A stretch of 38,603 nt of DNA from Alphaproteobacteria bacterium (GCA_016124645.1 WGNE01000070.1:1-38603); one strand, 5' to 3'; positions 6,905 to 15,104 are shown, counted from the first letter of the stretch. The notes: a model not told the origin generated them from the sequence alone. Translations and numbers: made by a program.

Positions 6905-9262
6905 TCAGCGTTTATAGACCAGCGCCCCCGGCACCTTGCGCAGCTTCGCGCGCAAACCATAGACGCTGCCGATGATGAAAAAATGAAAGACCGGCGGAAG
7001 CTCCAGCCCCGCGATGAGCCCCTGCAGCTCCGCATGAACCTCTTTCTTCTTGCGAAACCGCGTCCGCCACGAAGGCTCGATGCCGACCACGATCATCGGC
7101 GTTTGCGGCAGGTATTGCACCGCCTTGCGCGCCATATAGATGCGCCCGACGACCTTGTGCGGCTTGAAATGGCCGACGATGCGCAGCACGTATTCCGGCA
7201 TGACGTTGTGCGGCTGCAGGACGTCGGCCGCGAAAATCGTCTTGCGCTCCTCGTCCGCCGCCTGCTTCTGGTACTGCCATTCGTCGAGGCGGAACTGATA
7301 GACCGCCGCTTCCTGCATGCGGTTCTGGGCGGTGAAATAGCGCAGGGCGTAGCGGCAGGCCGCGGGCAGATAGGCGGTGTTCTCCCGCATGATGTCGTCG
7401 AGCTTCAACAGCGCGGATTCGTCATGCGCCGTCATCAGCCGCAGGCCCAGCATATTGACCTTGGCGGCAAGGTTGTCGGGTTCGCGCCGCAAAATCTCCT
7501 GACAGACGGCAAGCACCACGGCGTCGTCTTCCATGATGTCGGCGGCCTGAAACAGCTCGGTCAGCTCGTCGCGCCCCATCTGCGAGAGCTCGCGGTCCTT
7601 CAGCGCGCTGAACTTTTCGCGCCAGCGCTGGTGCTGCTGGTAGGCGGCGCGCCATTCCTGCCGGTTGCGCGCGCGCCAGTGGCGGTCGAAGAGTCCGGCC
7701 AGCTCCCCTTCCAGCCCGCCCAGAAACGCCGTCGCGCTGCTTTTCTCCAGCGGCGGCAGCGGCGCGAGGGTTTCGTCGAGCGCGCGGATGCGGTCGATGG
7801 TCGCGGGGTGGGTGCTGTCGTAATTCGTCTTCGCCGCCTCGATGATCTTCAGCGCGTCGGCCGGGTCGTGCGGCGCGCGGAAAAAGCTGCCCATCTGGCG
7901 ATAGGGCGCGATGTCGGGCTCGGGCTGCAGCTTCACCTTGTCCCAGATCGGCTTCCAGAACTCGTGCGAGAGGCGGCGCGTCATGACCTCCATCGCGATC
8001 AGCGCCTGCGCGGTGTGCTTCCTGTTCGTCATGCGGGCGGAAAAGGCGTCCGCCTCGTATTCGCACTGGCGGGATAACGTAAAGCTATAGGCGCTGAAAA
8101 AGCCGAGAAACCAGCGGTAAAAGCGGTTGAGCCGCAGCGCGTACCACAGCTGCTCCGTCCGCAGCCGGTCGCCGAGCGAGAGCCAGCTGCTGCGGATGCG
8201 ATAGACCCATTGCCCCAGCGCGTTGTCCTTCGCCGCCACATGGCCGTATTCATGGCCGATGACGGCCTCCATCTGCCCGGGCGACATCGCCTGCATCAGC
8301 GGCAGGCCGATGGAAAGCGTGACGGGGCCGAAGCCGAAGAACCCCAGCCAGCCGGTATGGCGCGAGACCATGGCGTTCATCTGCGTGATGATGAAAACGC
8401 GCGAGAACGGCGGGCCTTCCGCCTTGTCGCGAATGCGGTCCAGCACGGCGAAGAGCCGCGGCGCCATCTCCCGCGTCACGGGCACGCCCGCGTCCTCGTA
8501 GCGCGGGGACAAAAGGGATTTCGCCAGCTTCAGCGCGAAGCCGACCGGCACCATGACGACGACGGCCGCAAGGCCGCCCGCCTTGGTCAGCACCGTCATG
8601 ACCACGGCAAGCCCCACGCCCAGCAGCACCAGCAACAAGATGCTGCCCCAGATGACGCCGTACCCCAGAAAGGCCAGCAGCACCGTGCGGCGGCGCAGGG
8701 CGGCGGGCTTGTCCTTGTAGTCGATTTCAAGGTCGTGGACCTTCTGGCGGAAGGCCTCGTCGCGCTGCCAGCTTTCCTGCGGGCTGGTCACGCGGTTACG
8801 GTCCGCGTTCATCCACAGCCAGAACAGCGCGGGCAGCGCGAGGGAGAGAAAGCCCCAGAGCAGGAACTGGTAATTGAACCGCGCCCCGCCTGCGCGCAGG
8901 GTCAGCCCCGCGTCGTGCTCCACGTCCCAGCGGGTGACGAAGGGCCGCCATGAAAGCTGCGTCGCATAGACCGGCCCGGTCTCCACCAGCGGCGCGCCGC
9001 CCATGGTGCCCGCCCATTCAAGGAAGTCCGCGCTGACCACGATGCGCGGCACGTTTCGTTCCGACGTGATGTTGCCGTAAAGATAAAAGCGCGGGCGGTA
9101 GCCTTCGCGCACAATGTCGCGCCCGTCGATGCGCCATTCATAAGGCCCGGAAAGCGCGGTCATCTCCGTCAGCGGCGGGTGGAAGCTGATGTTGCCGCTG
9201 GTGAAGGCGGCCACCGGCAGCCAGAGGCTGAAGAAAAACGCGATGAGCAAAAGCCGCGCCAC
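6905..9262 (-). CDS. Large membrane-bound M48 family metallopeptidase
   Basis: A 785-residue protein with a GTG start at 9262, preceded by GTGAGG. The N-terminus is a signal peptide or signal anchor, followed by an extracytoplasmic segment of about 100 residues, a membrane segment near 130-150 and two more near 192-248. The zinc site H-E-Y-G-H (337-341) and downstream C-E-Y-E-A-D (Glu401/Asp405) are the M48 (HtpX/Ste24) signature. The C-terminal ~300 residues are helical and TPR-like in character, then a small alpha/beta-looking end. At 785 residues it is far longer than HtpX (about 290) or Ste24/Oma1-type members, so extra domains are a real feature. It lies 9 bases after rlmN and is probably cotranscribed. 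A role in membrane-protein quality control is the family expectation. Confidence 0.85.
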   Translation of the reverse strand: MARLLLIAFFFSLWLPVAAFTSGNISFHPPLTEMTALSGPYEWRIDGRDIVREGYRPRFYLYGNITSERNVPRIVVSADFLEWAGTMGGAPLVETGPVYATQLSWRPFVTRWDVEHDAGLTLRAGGARFNYQFLLWGFLSLALPALFWLWMNADRNRVTSPQESWQRDEAFRQKVHDLEIDYKDKPAALRRRTVLLAFLGYGVIWGSILLLVLLGVGLAVVMTVLTKAGGLAAVVVMVPVGFALKLAKSLLSPRYEDAGVPVTREMAPRLFAVLDRIRDKAEGPPFSRVFIITQMNAMVSRHTGWLGFFGFGPVTLSIGLPLMQAMSPGQMEAVIGHEYGHVAAKDNALGQWVYRIRSSWLSLGDRLRTEQLWYALRLNRFYRWFLGFFSAYSFTLSRQCEYEADAFSARMTNRKHTAQALIAMEVMTRRLSHEFWKPIWDKVKLQPEPDIAPYRQMGSFFRAPHDPADALKIIEAAKTNYDSTHPATIDRIRALDETLAPLPPLEKSSATAFLGGLEGELAGLFDRHWRARNRQEWRAAYQQHQRWREKFSALKDRELSQMGRDELTELFQAADIMEDDAVVLAVCQEILRREPDNLAAKVNMLGLRLMTAHDESALLKLDDIMRENTAYLPAACRYALRYFTAQNRMQEAAVYQFRLDEWQYQKQAADEERKTIFAADVLQPHNVMPEYVLRIVGHFKPHKVVGRIYMARKAVQYLPQTPMIVVGIEPSWRTRFRKKKEVHAELQGLIAGLELPPVFHFFIIGSVYGLRAKLRKVPGALVYKR

Positions 9263-9271
9263 GGGGCGGCC

Positions 9272-10450
9272 TCACGCTTCCGTTGCGGGCGCCGGGGCTT
9301 CGGCAGCGGGTTCTTCGGGGTGGCGGGCTTTTTTGGCGCGCACGCTGGCGGATTTCAGCTGCCCGCAGGCGGCCAGAATGTCACGCCCGCGCGGACGGCG
9401 CACCGGCGCGTCGTATCCCGCCTGTTCGAGGATGCGGGCGAAGGAATCGATGCGGTCGGGCGCGGAGCATTCATAGCCGCTGCCCGGCCAGATGTTGAAG
9501 GGGATGATGTTGACCTTGCACGGAATGCCGCGCAGCAGCTTGGCGAGCGCGCGGGCCTGATCGTCGCTGTCGTTCACGTCCTTCAGCATCACGTATTCGA
9601 AGGTGACGCGGCGCACGTCGGAAAGGCCGGGGTAGTTGCGGCAGGCGTCCAGCAGCTCTTGCAGCGGGTATTTGTTGTTGATGGGCATGATCTCGGAGCG
9701 CAGCTTGTCGTCCGGCGCGTGCAGGGAGATGGCGAGGTTGACGTTCAGCTCCTCCCCGCATTGCACGATCTGCGGCACCACACCCGAGGTCGAGAGGGTG
9801 ATGCGGCGCTTGGAAATGCCCAGCCCCTTCTCGTCCATGCAGATCTTCAGCGCCTTGGCGACGTTGTCGTAGTTGTACAGCGGCTCGCCCATGCCCATCA
9901 TCACGATGTTGGTGAGGTCGCGCTTTTCATTGCCGGCGCCCTTGCCTTCCGGCCATTCGCCCAGCGCGTCGCGGGCGTGCATGACCTGCTGCAAAATCTC
10001 GTGCGGACCGAGGTTGCGCACCAGCGGCTGGGTGCCCGTATGGCAGAATTTGCAGGTCAGCGTACAGCCCACTTGCGAGGAGACGCAGAGCGTGCCGCGC
10101 CTGCCGTCGGGGATGAAGACCGCCTCGACCAGCTGGCCGTCGGTCATGGACAGCAGCCATTTTATCGTGCCGTCGGATGATTTCTGCTCCGCCGCCACCT
10201 TGGGCCGCGCGATGGAATATTTTTCGGCCAGCAGCGCGCGCAAATCCTTGGGCAGGTTGCCCATGCTTTCGAAGTCCCGCGCGCCGCGGTGATAGATCCA
10301 GTGCCAGACCTGCTTGGCGCGAAAGCACGGCAGCTTGTGGATGGCCAGCACCTCTTTCAGCTCTTCGGCGGTCAGGCCGATAAGCGGAATGCGCCCTTCC
10401 GCGTCCGTCGGCGGGGCTGAAAACCGGTCTGCATGTGAGGAGAGGCTCAT
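9272..10450 (-). CDS. rlmN: 23S rRNA (A2503-C2)/tRNA (A37-C2) methyltransferase RlmN
   Basis: A 392-residue radical-SAM enzyme, close to the 384 residues of the E. coli protein. The iron-sulfur motif C-x3-C-x2-C is at Cys129, Cys133 and Cys136 in G-C-T-L-T-C-K-F-C. The family's further catalytic Cys pair is represented by Cys122 (L-C-V-S-S-Q-V) and the Cys of A-A-C-G-Q-L near the C-terminus. G-M-G-E-P and S-L-H-A-P-D-D are also present. I chose the ATG at 10450; a frame extension to 10510 has no similarity to the family. A C-terminal Ala/Pro/Glu-rich tail of about 30 residues is extra. It modifies adenosine in 23S rRNA and some tRNAs in the cytoplasm. Confidence 0.95.
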   Translation of the reverse strand: MSLSSHADRFSAPPTDAEGRIPLIGLTAEELKEVLAIHKLPCFRAKQVWHWIYHRGARDFESMGNLPKDLRALLAEKYSIARPKVAAEQKSSDGTIKWLLSMTDGQLVEAVFIPDGRRGTLCVSSQVGCTLTCKFCHTGTQPLVRNLGPHEILQQVMHARDALGEWPEGKGAGNEKRDLTNIVMMGMGEPLYNYDNVAKALKICMDEKGLGISKRRITLSTSGVVPQIVQCGEELNVNLAISLHAPDDKLRSEIMPINNKYPLQELLDACRNYPGLSDVRRVTFEYVMLKDVNDSDDQARALAKLLRGIPCKVNIIPFNIWPGSGYECSAPDRIDSFARILEQAGYDAPVRRPRGRDILAACGQLKSASVRAKKARHPEEPAAEAPAPATEA

Positions 10451-10512
10451 CCGTTCACTCTTAAATCCTTGTTGCGACGCGAATATACACCAAATTATCG
10501 AAAAGAGCAAAA

Positions 10513-10567
10513 AATGACGGCCCCGTCATTCCCGCATGTACAGACCTTGGGCAAAGACATTGTCTTT
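10513..10567. promoter_or_regulatory. Two perfect palindromes in the rlmN / SIMPL divergent region
   Basis: AATGACGG-CC-CCGTCATT (10513-10530) and AAAGACA-T-TGTCTTT (10553-10567) are both perfect inverted repeats, 22 bases apart, inside the 180-base gap between the divergent rlmN and SIMPL-protein genes. They could be operators or small hairpins in a leader. The first is also reminiscent of fragments of dispersed CGTCATTCCCGC-type repeats. No factor can be named. Confidence 0.45.
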
Positions 10568-10630
10568 TCAGCCGAAATCCCCAATAATCGTAATGCATTA
10601 GGGTCACTTCCAGCAAAGGATGTTTTCTCC

Positions 10631-11404
10631 ATGAAGAAACACACCGCAGCCAGACTTCTCACGACCGCAGCCGTCGGCGCCCTGCTCACCGTTTACGGCC
10701 CCTTCGCCGCCCGCGCTGCGGAGGACGGTGTGAAGGTTAACGGAACGACGCTTGAAATCATCGCCTCGGCCGAGGCGAGCGCGACGCCCGATACGGCCAC
10801 CATCTCCGCCGGGGTCATCACGCAGGCCCAAAGCGCCGTGACCGCCATGCGCGAAAACGCGAAAAAAATGGCCGCCGTCTTTGCGGCTGTGAAAAAGCTG
10901 GAGATCGACGAAAAGGACATCCAGACCGCCAGCATCAGCGTGACGCCGCGGTACGAATACAAAAGCTCCTCCTTCAGCAGCGCCAGCGGCCCGCCGCGCC
11001 TGAGCGGCTATCAGGCCAGCAACACCATCACGGTCAAGCTGCGCGGTGCGCGGACGGGCGAGATCGGCCCCGTGCTGGACGCGCTGGCAGCGGCCGGGGT
11101 CAATCGCCTCAACGGTCCCGATTTCGGCCTCGATGATTCCGACGCCCTGATCGACAAGGCCCGCGCAGCCGCCGTGGCAAAGGCGCAAAAACGCGCCGCG
11201 CTTTACGCGGCGGCTACGGGGCTGCACCTCGGGCGCCTCGTCTCGCTTTCTGAAGAGGGACGCAGCGCAGGGCCACCCCGGCCGATGATGATCATGGCCG
11301 CCAAGGGCAGTTCCGCCGTCATGTCGGCGCCCGACACGCAGGTCGCCCCCGGCGTGGTCGAAGCCGGAATTACGCTTGACGTAAAATATGAACTTTCGAA
11401 TTGA
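10631..11404 (+). CDS. SIMPL-domain (DUF541) periplasmic protein
   Basis: A 257-residue protein from the ATG at 10631, which has AAAGGA 10 bases upstream and yields a clean signal peptide (M-K-K-H-T-A then a hydrophobic core, cleavage near A-R-A-A-E). Upstream in-frame starts would place 54 unrelated residues before the signal. The mature part shows the SIMPL/DUF541 pattern: early A-S-A-E-A-S-A-T-P-D-T-A, an N-A-x-K-M helix, D-I-Q-T-A-S-I-S-V-T-P-R-Y-E-Y, G-Y-Q-A-S-N-T-I-T-V, and a helix with A-V-A-K-A-Q-K-R-A. It ends with a hydrophobic strand. The family (YggE, BP26) is periplasmic or outer-membrane associated and linked to oxidative stress protection; the exact role is not known. Confidence 0.85.
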   Translation: MKKHTAARLLTTAAVGALLTVYGPFAARAAEDGVKVNGTTLEIIASAEASATPDTATISAGVITQAQSAVTAMRENAKKMAAVFAAVKKLEIDEKDIQTASISVTPRYEYKSSSFSSASGPPRLSGYQASNTITVKLRGARTGEIGPVLDALAAAGVNRLNGPDFGLDDSDALIDKARAAAVAKAQKRAALYAAATGLHLGRLVSLSEEGRSAGPPRPMMIMAAKGSSAVMSAPDTQVAPGVVEAGITLDVKYELSN

Positions 11405-11437
11405 ACTGACTGAACTTCGCGGGATTTGCGGCCTTCC

Positions 11438-12253
11438 ATGAAACTGTTTTCCACCACCCGAAAAGAAAAAGGCTTCCTCGCCATCGGCTTCCTTATCGCC
11501 GCCGTCATCGTCGGCTACGGCGCCTGGAGCGACATGCACAGGAAAGACGACGCGCAGGCGCGGCCCGGCAGCTATAACCGCATCTATTACGTCGGCAACG
11601 AGGGCGACCTCGAACACCTGCCGGACGACAGCTACCCCGTCGCCGCGCTGGCGGGCAGCTTTACGGCCAAGGGCGGGACAAAGGGCGGGGCCGACAGCTT
11701 CGCCCCTTCCGACATCAAGCCCGTCAACTTCCCCCAGCGCGAGGCCGATCTTTTCTACCGGCTTGACGGCATTCCCGTGCAGCTCGGCCCCTTTTACGAC
11801 GCCTTGGACAAAAGCATCGACAAATGGCATTCGGCCAACAACTTCTTCAATACCGTCTATCTGCAGGATACGGATCCGAAAGACAGCCTCGAAGACCTCA
11901 GCAACCTCTGCGCGGCCGTGAAAAACCACCTGCAGCACGATTATTCCATCAACGTCTTCATCGACCGCGACGCCCTTGCCGCGCAGAAGGACCCGAAGGT
12001 CTTCCTCGGCAACATGACCAAGAACGTCTGGACCATCATCTTCGACGCCGAAACGGCGCAAAAGCCCGGCGAGACGCTGGCGCAGACGATCCTTGCCCTG
12101 AACGCCTATGAAAGCCCCTTCCTCGTCGCCGTCCACGAAAAGCCGGACGTCGCCAAGGTTCTGCAGGCCATCCACGGCAAGACCAAGTATTTCATGGGCT
12201 TCCTGCTGATGGAGCCCGAAACCGCGAAAGCGCATGAGGAGAAAAAGCCATGA
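11438..12253 (+). CDS. Hypothetical membrane-anchored protein upstream of bcp
   Basis: A 271-residue protein I do not recognise. The ATG at 11438 is preferred to a TTG at 11426. Residues 1-10 are basic, 11-30 form one transmembrane helix (F-L-A-I-G-F-L-I-A-A-V-I-V-G-Y), and the rest is soluble and probably periplasmic. The C-terminal half alternates strands and helices (for example N-V-W-T-I-I-F-D-A-E and E-S-P-F-L-V-A-V-H-E-K), suggesting an alpha/beta fold. Its stop overlaps the bcp start by 4 bases (ATGA), so the two are translationally coupled, which hints at a redox or stress context only by association. It also lies 33 bases after the SIMPL gene, suggesting a three-gene operon. Confidence 0.7.
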   Translation: MKLFSTTRKEKGFLAIGFLIAAVIVGYGAWSDMHRKDDAQARPGSYNRIYYVGNEGDLEHLPDDSYPVAALAGSFTAKGGTKGGADSFAPSDIKPVNFPQREADLFYRLDGIPVQLGPFYDALDKSIDKWHSANNFFNTVYLQDTDPKDSLEDLSNLCAAVKNHLQHDYSINVFIDRDALAAQKDPKVFLGNMTKNVWTIIFDAETAQKPGETLAQTILALNAYESPFLVAVHEKPDVAKVLQAIHGKTKYFMGFLLMEPETAKAHEEKKP

Positions 12254-12714
12254 GCCTGAAAACCGGCGACAAAATCCCCGCCTTCAAGGGCGTGACGGCG
12301 GACGGCCTCATCTCGGCCAAGGATTTGAAGGGCAGCAATGCCGTCATCTATTTCTACCCCAAGGACAACACGCCGGGCTGCACCATCGAGGCCTGCGCCT
12401 TCCGCGACAACCTGCCCAAATTCAAGAAGATGAACGCGAAGGTTTACGGCGTATCCAAAGACGACCTGAAGTCGCATGACAAGTTCACGCAGAAATACGA
12501 GCTGCCCTTCACCCTCATCAGCGACGAGGACGGCAGCATCTGCGAAGCCTTCGGCACATGGGTCGAGAAAAACCTTTACGGCAAGAAATACATGGGGATC
12601 GAGCGCGCAACCTACCTGATAGATGAAAAAGGCGTCATCCGTCATATCTGGCGCAAGGTCAAAGCCCGCGGCCACGCCGAAGAGGTTTTAGATGAAGTTA
12701 AAAAATTAAAATAA
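12250..12714 (+). CDS. bcp: Thioredoxin-dependent thiol peroxidase (Bcp/PrxQ)
   Basis: A 154-residue peroxiredoxin, the normal length for the family. The active site Y-P-K-D-N-T-P-G-C-T-I-E-A-C places the peroxidatic Cys at 44 and a second Cys at 49, the Bcp/PrxQ spacing for an intramolecular disulfide. It reduces hydrogen peroxide and organic hydroperoxides in the cytoplasm with thioredoxin as electron donor. The start overlaps the upstream membrane-protein stop (ATGA). The sequence just downstream becomes AT-rich, and no hairpin is seen directly after the stop; the first strong terminator on this strand is at 13027-13060. Confidence 0.95.
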   Translation: MSLKTGDKIPAFKGVTADGLISAKDLKGSNAVIYFYPKDNTPGCTIEACAFRDNLPKFKKMNAKVYGVSKDDLKSHDKFTQKYELPFTLISDEDGSICEAFGTWVEKNLYGKKYMGIERATYLIDEKGVIRHIWRKVKARGHAEEVLDEVKKLK

Positions 12715-12881
12715 AACAAATATTTACATTTATTTATCAAAGCTATTTATTAATGGCATTTCACCTCCCGAAAATATTAAAAAATCATGAACATTTCACT
12801 TGCCGAATCGATTCAGTTATGTAATGTTGGAGTCACCTGAAAAGAATTTTCAGAGCTATTTCTGCTTGCTTTTTGAATCAC

Positions 12882-12910
12882 TTGACGCTTAATTGTGTCA
12901 TCTTTCTTAA
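12882..12910 (+). promoter_or_regulatory. Candidate promoter for small RNA
   Basis: TTGACG (12882-12887), a 17-base spacer and TCTTAA (12905-12910). The -35 is good and the -10 is weak. It points at the structured non-coding stretch that follows, with an expected start near 12917. Confidence 0.35.
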
Positions 12911-12916
12911 AGTCGA

Positions 12917-13060
12917 TTGAAGCGGCAAACAGAAACGAGATTGGTGGACTTCGGTTCGCCAGGGTAATCAAGCAGGCAGCTAACTCCCCTGAAACCCCAA
13001 AACCCCACTTGGTTACCCGAAAATTCAAAACCCCCGCGCAACCCGCGGGGGTTTTTCTTT
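12917..13060 (+). ncRNA. Candidate small RNA, two hairpins plus terminator
   Basis: This lies in the 364-base gap 12715-13078, which has no convincing gene. Hairpin 1: GGTGGAC (12943-12949), loop TTCG, GTTCGCC (12954-12960); a C-UUCG-G tetraloop closes a 7-pair stem with two G-U pairs. Hairpin 2: GGGTAATCAAG (12962-12972) pairs with CTTGGTTACCC (13008-13018) over 11 pairs with one G-U, directly abutting hairpin 1. Hairpin 3 is the terminator at 13027-13056. The compensatory-looking G-U pairs and tetraloop argue for RNA function. I cannot assign a known family. The upstream part, 12715-12880, is AT-rich and holds only a CTGAAAA-GAA-TTTTCAG palindrome (12837-12853). Confidence 0.45.
13027..13060 (+). 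terminator. Strong intrinsic terminator
   Basis: CCCCCGCG (13031-13038), loop CAACC, CGCGGGGG (13044-13051), flanked by four A before and TTTTTCTTT after, so the stem can extend. It ends plus-strand transcription (candidate small RNA, or bcp read-through); read in reverse, GTTTTGAATTTT follows, so it may also serve the DUF2156 gene. Confidence 0.85.
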
Positions 13061-13078
13061 GGCGAAAGCGCCGCCGCC

Positions 13079-14062
13079 TTATTTCAGCCGCAGGGTATAG
13101 GCAGGCGCCATTTCGCAGGGGTGGTATGAATCCTTCGCCTGCCGCAGGCCGGGCAGGTTCATGTCTTCCTCGCGGTTGATGAAGGGAACGTTCTCCACCG
13201 CAATCGCCCGCGCCGTTTCCTGGTTGACGACCTGATAGATGCCCTTGTAGCGGCGCAGCCCCTTCTCGAAGGAGATGACCGCCATTTCGGGGCTGATGAC
13301 CTCGTAGAGCGCGAAACCGGCGGGCTCCCCCTCGACCTCGATGAGCACGCCCTTGTAGCCCAGCGCGCCGAATTGCCCGAGGGCCGTTTCGGCGGCCTGC
13401 ATTTCCTGCCGCGCGCTGAAGGCGACATCGGGCGACATATCCACCCCTTCCGGCGTTTCCTGCGCGATGCCCGCCAGCACGGCAAGGCATTTTTCCGCAT
13501 TCGCCGCCGTCACCGGCACGGCGGTCCAGTCGTAAAGCTTGCGCGCCTGCGCGATGAGGTTGCGCTTTTTCGCATAGGCCTTGCCTGCCAGCGTGGCAAG
13601 GTCGGGGGTGCGGTAGATGTAATTGGCCTGCCCCGGATCGTTCTCGACCTCGAAATGCCGCGCGATGAAGTCGCGGTGCTCGCCAAGGAATTCCCCGCTG
13701 ACGTCGAGAACCTTGACCGGGTAACCGCAATCCCGCAGCGCCTGCAGGAAAAGCGCCTGCGCCGCATCGTCGAAAAGCCCGACGGGCTGGATGAAATGCT
13801 TCCGCCCGTCCGCGTCCGGCGCGCCCTTGATGATGCAAGTCTCGTCCCCCGCCGTCGCCCATTCATAGGCGAAGGGAGCGTTCCATGCCGTCAGCTCCGA
13901 AAACGTATAGCCCGCGATGCGCTGCGGATGGCGGGAAAGGAATTTTTCCAGCACGGGCCTGTCGCCCGCCGTGAGCCGCTTGAAGGAAAGCCCCACCGCC
14001 GCAAGCGCAACCTGCGGGCGATGGCGAAGGACGGTCGTTTCATGACAACAAAGACCGCTCAT
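13079..14062 (-). CDS. DUF2156 protein (phosphatidylglycerol lysyltransferase C-terminal-like)
   Basis: A 327-residue soluble protein with the DUF2156 tandem GNAT-type fold that forms the catalytic part of MprF-like aminoacyl-phospholipid synthases. Recognisable stretches are F-L-S-R-H-P-Q-R-I-A-G-Y-T-F near the start, Y-I-Y-R-T-P-D-L-A-T-L-A-G-K-A-Y-A-K-K-R-N in the middle (the usual K-x-R-N segment), and I-N-R-E-E-D-M-N-L-P-G-L-R-Q-A-K near the end. No membrane helices are present, so it is a stand-alone cytoplasmic member, not a full MprF flippase-synthase. It starts on the ATG at 14062, overlapping the upstream GNAT stop by 4 bases. Lipid aminoacylation is possible but unproven for this subgroup. 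Confidence 0.8.
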   Translation of the reverse strand: MSGLCCHETTVLRHRPQVALAAVGLSFKRLTAGDRPVLEKFLSRHPQRIAGYTFSELTAWNAPFAYEWATAGDETCIIKGAPDADGRKHFIQPVGLFDDAAQALFLQALRDCGYPVKVLDVSGEFLGEHRDFIARHFEVENDPGQANYIYRTPDLATLAGKAYAKKRNLIAQARKLYDWTAVPVTAANAEKCLAVLAGIAQETPEGVDMSPDVAFSARQEMQAAETALGQFGALGYKGVLIEVEGEPAGFALYEVISPEMAVISFEKGLRRYKGIYQVVNQETARAIAVENVPFINREEDMNLPGLRQAKDSYHPCEMAPAYTLRLK

Positions 14063-14532
14063 GCCGCACCGCCTTGCCCCGGTTTCTCCGGGTCGAGCAG
14101 CATGAGCTGGAAGCCTTTTTTATCGGCAAAACCCTGGCGGCGGTAAAAATCATAGGTGTCCGGCTCCGCCACCACGCCGACCCATAGCAGTTTCTTTTCC
14201 ACGCAATGGGCGGCAAGGAAGCGCAGCAGCCCCTGCCCCACGCCGCGCCCGCGGCATTCGGGCAGCACGGCGAGATCCTGAATATAGGCGTCGCTCACCC
14301 CGTCGGAAATCACCCGCCCCATGCCGATGATGTCGCCTTGCGCGTTTTCGGCCACGGCGAAGGCGAAGCTGTTCTTGATCATCGCGGGAATGGTCTCGCG
14401 CCACGCGGGGCTTTCCTGCCACCAGCCGGCCGATTTGTAGAGGGCGACAATGCTCTCCAACGGCGCGGCATCGACCAGCCGGATGCGGGCTTTGTCTGCG
14501 TCGTCGTTTTTCTGCCGTGTGGCGGGCGTCAT
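14059..14532 (-). CDS. GNAT family N-acetyltransferase
   Basis: A 157-residue acetyltransferase if begun at the ATG at 14532 (M-T-P-A-T-R-Q). Motif A is V-L-P-E-C-R-G-R-G-V-G-Q-G-L-L, the acetyl-CoA pyrophosphate loop; D-F-Y-R-R-Q-G-F is motif B. An upstream ATG at 14586 would add 18 residues, but it lies beside the -10 element of the predicted promoter, upstream of the likely transcript start, so I prefer the later start. The gene is coupled by ATGA overlap to the DUF2156 gene, which itself has a GNAT-type fold. The acceptor substrate is unknown. Confidence 0.75.
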   Translation of the reverse strand: MTPATRQKNDDADKARIRLVDAAPLESIVALYKSAGWWQESPAWRETIPAMIKNSFAFAVAENAQGDIIGMGRVISDGVSDAYIQDLAVLPECRGRGVGQGLLRFLAAHCVEKKLLWVGVVAEPDTYDFYRRQGFADKKGFQLMLLDPEKPGQGGAA

Positions 14533-14587
14533 GAAAAGCTCGGTATGTTGCACGCACACGTTATGTGGAGCATGTGCCATACACATG

Positions 14588-14615
14588 AATATAGACCTGC
14601 CGCGGAAAGGTTCAA
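14588..14615 (-). promoter_or_regulatory. Promoter of GNAT-DUF2156 operon
   Basis: Read on the minus strand: TTGAAC (14615-14610), 16-base spacer, TATATT (14593-14588). Transcription would begin near 14581. A CATGTG-CCATA-CACATG inverted repeat (14571-14587) overlaps that point and could be an operator. Confidence 0.6.
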
Positions 14616-14659
14616 TCGGCGTTTATTTTACGAAAAACAGTATATTAAAGTGTTGTATT

Positions 14660-15043
14660 TCAGGCCGTTCCGCGCCCCTTGCCCAGCATGCCGGTGATCT
14701 TGTCGGCCAGCATGCCGAAATCGACCGGTTTTTCGATATAGGCCGCCGGGTTCAGATGATCGACCGAGGCGCGGTCGCGCGGGTCGGTCAGGGCGGTCAG
14801 GAAGACGAAAGGCACGTCCTCGTACTGCGGATGCGCGCCGCGGATGCGTTCCAGCACGTCATAGCCCGACATGCCCGGCATGGCGCGGTCGCAGAGCACG
14901 AGGTCCGGCTCCGTCTCCAGAAACTTTTGCAGCCCCTCTTCCCCGTTGGCGGCCTCCACCACCTGATGGCCCTGCACGGTCAGCTCGTCCAGCAGCATCT
15001 CGCGCACCGGCGCTTCGTCTTCGATCAGCAGTATTTTTGCCAT
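14660..15043 (-). CDS. Single-domain response regulator (receiver only)
   Basis: A 127-residue receiver domain with no output domain. The acidic pocket is Glu8-Asp9, the phosphoacceptor is Asp52 in L-V-L-C-D-R-A-M-P-G, the switch Thr is in F-L-T-A-L-T-D, and the conserved Lys is in Y-I-E-K-P. I start at the ATG at 15043 because GGAG lies 7 bases upstream; an in-frame ATG at 15055 would add M-E-Q-H. Single-domain receivers in alphaproteobacteria (DivK, CpdR and others) act as phosphorelay or allosteric partners. The gene lies just downstream of the histidine kinase on the same strand, and its upstream region has a CtrA-type box. Identity with DivK or CpdR is not claimed. Confidence 0.9.
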   Translation of the reverse strand: MAKILLIEDEAPVREMLLDELTVQGHQVVEAANGEEGLQKFLETEPDLVLCDRAMPGMSGYDVLERIRGAHPQYEDVPFVFLTALTDPRDRASVDHLNPAAYIEKPVDFGMLADKITGMLGKGRGTA

Positions 15044-15104
15044 GTGTTGCTCCATCTTCGCGTACCCCCTTGTTCAGCTGCAAAGAATTTTTAACATAAT
15101 GTAT

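Noticed and set aside
12895..13078. Possible tRNA, tmRNA piece or SRP RNA because of a GGTTCGCC segment
   Set aside because: No cloverleaf, no anticodon arm and no conserved SRP loop could be drawn; only the two hairpins and terminator are supported.
12895..13179. A 94-codon GTG-start frame on the plus strand through the bcp-DUF2156 gap
   Set aside because: It runs through the three hairpins and the terminator, then into antisense of the DUF2156 gene; no ribosome site or family match.
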